A stretch of 64,000 bases of DNA from Aquarana catesbeiana (taxonomy: Eukaryota > Chordata > Amphibia > Anura > Ranidae): NCBI RefSeq assembly GCF_042186555.1, contig NC_133325.1:92036982-92100981 (forward strand), given 5' to 3'. This document shows positions 63,572 to 64,000 of this stretch, piece by piece. The notes under the pieces were generated by a model. It saw only the letters and a program-made list of their open reading frames with translations. It was not told the DNA's origin and ran no database searches. Positions within the stretch are counted from its first letter, which is position 1. Every line of letters begins with the position of its first letter. The translations under genes and the position numbers were made by a program.

Positions 63572-64000
63572 TGCACCCACCAACTCCTGCTAATTCTAAA
63601 TCCACATACACTAAAAATCTCCAAGACCCTGGGGCATGTCACTTCATATAAATCCCACTCCCATATTACCTCCCTCACCCTCTTGCTTCTCCTAACCTCT
63701 GGCGATATATCCCCAAACCCTGGGCCTCCATCATTTAACTGTACCCCATGCACCCATCACCCTGCACCCTTTGGCAGCAGCCGCCGCAATCAACACAATT
63801 TAGTTCCCATTTCTATTCTTCCCAAAACCAGACTCCCTTTCTCTTGTGCCGTTTGGAACTCGCGCTCTGTCTGCAACAAGCTCACCTCTCTCCATGACCT
63901 CTTTATTGCCAACTCATTTAACCTACTCGCCATTACCGAAACCTGGCTCCACGAATCCGACACTGCATCTTCTGCTGCCCTATCCCATGGTGGTCTTCTC
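63572..64000 (+). CDS. L2-type LINE ORF, N-terminus and endonuclease start (partial)
   Basis: The frame is open on the plus strand through 63701-63727, where it reads GDISPNPGP after a run of leucines, and continues into the APE endonuclease start. There VWNSRSVCNKLTSLHDLF corresponds to the NARS strand and LLAITETWLHESD holds the catalytic Glu. No clear ATG was found and the left edge is approximate. The window ends inside the endonuclease. Confidence 0.6.

Larger units (their letters stand above)
62031..64000 (+). mobile_element. L2-type LINE, 5' UTR and start of coding region
   Basis: The block from 62031 contains two copies of an 80-bp leader (62031-62110, 63278-63357) enclosing a 72-bp minisatellite and a TATA-like box. 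A coding frame follows with a 2A-like motif and the start of an APE endonuclease, cut by the window end. Confidence 0.6.

Overview
The window looks like intergenic or intronic DNA from a very repeat-rich vertebrate genome, most likely an anuran amphibian. That call rests on the mix of elements: CR1 and L2 LINEs, chromodomain Ty3/gypsy (sushi-like) LTR elements, Penelope-like elements (PLEs), hAT, Tc1 and TTAA-type MITEs, and gammaretrovirus-like ERVs. I found no intact host gene. Almost every long reading frame belongs to a transposable element, and only the CR1 LINE near the middle looks intact.

Layout. 1-840: proline-codon minisatellite and a polyadenylation signal. 961-1291: MITE end. 1300-2460: 45-bp tandem repeat leading into a BED-finger hAT transposase (2572-3872). 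That transposase is split by a complete young sushi-type gypsy element (3873-10249, 5-bp duplication ACCAG) and resumes in phase at 10255. 10985-17914: degraded ERV on the minus strand (env start, integrase, RNase H/RT, gag, one probable LTR), itself hit by a PLE 3' fragment. 17915-20379: rearranged second gypsy family, then a truncated LTR. 21128-22864: a poly(A) retrocopy holding an L2 piece.

23657-31896: full-length CR1 with twelve 5'-UTR monomers, intact ORF1 (zinc finger and SGNH esterase) and intact ORF2 (endonuclease and RT). The two ORFs are joined by a textbook -1 slippery heptamer that ends on the ORF1 stop. 31905-32840: second ERV remnant with a tRNA-Thr type primer-binding site. 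33595-34006: solo LTR with duplication AATAT. 35026-38090: MITEs and minisatellites. 38097-38757: Tc1 N-terminal half, cut by a deleted gypsy element (38758-43181).

43182-48007: a PLE (RT plus GIY-YIG) split by a foldback element (duplication CAATG), which is split by a hAT-type element (8-bp duplication GGTAGATC) filled by a C-rich minisatellite. 49425-50285: dead Tc1. 50960-52370: AT-rich with one orphan exon-like block. 52375-57540: anuran MITEs and a tRNA-derived SINE. 57540-61240: mostly unassigned. 61250-64000: PLE end, a 72-bp minisatellite with an open CxxC-rich frame, and the start of an L2-type LINE that runs off the window.

The elements do not cooperate as a pathway. They form a stratigraphy of insertions. 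The most notable biology is translational and priming control: the predicted CR1 frameshift, predicted tRNA-free self-priming in two gypsy families, and a 2A-like motif in the terminal LINE.
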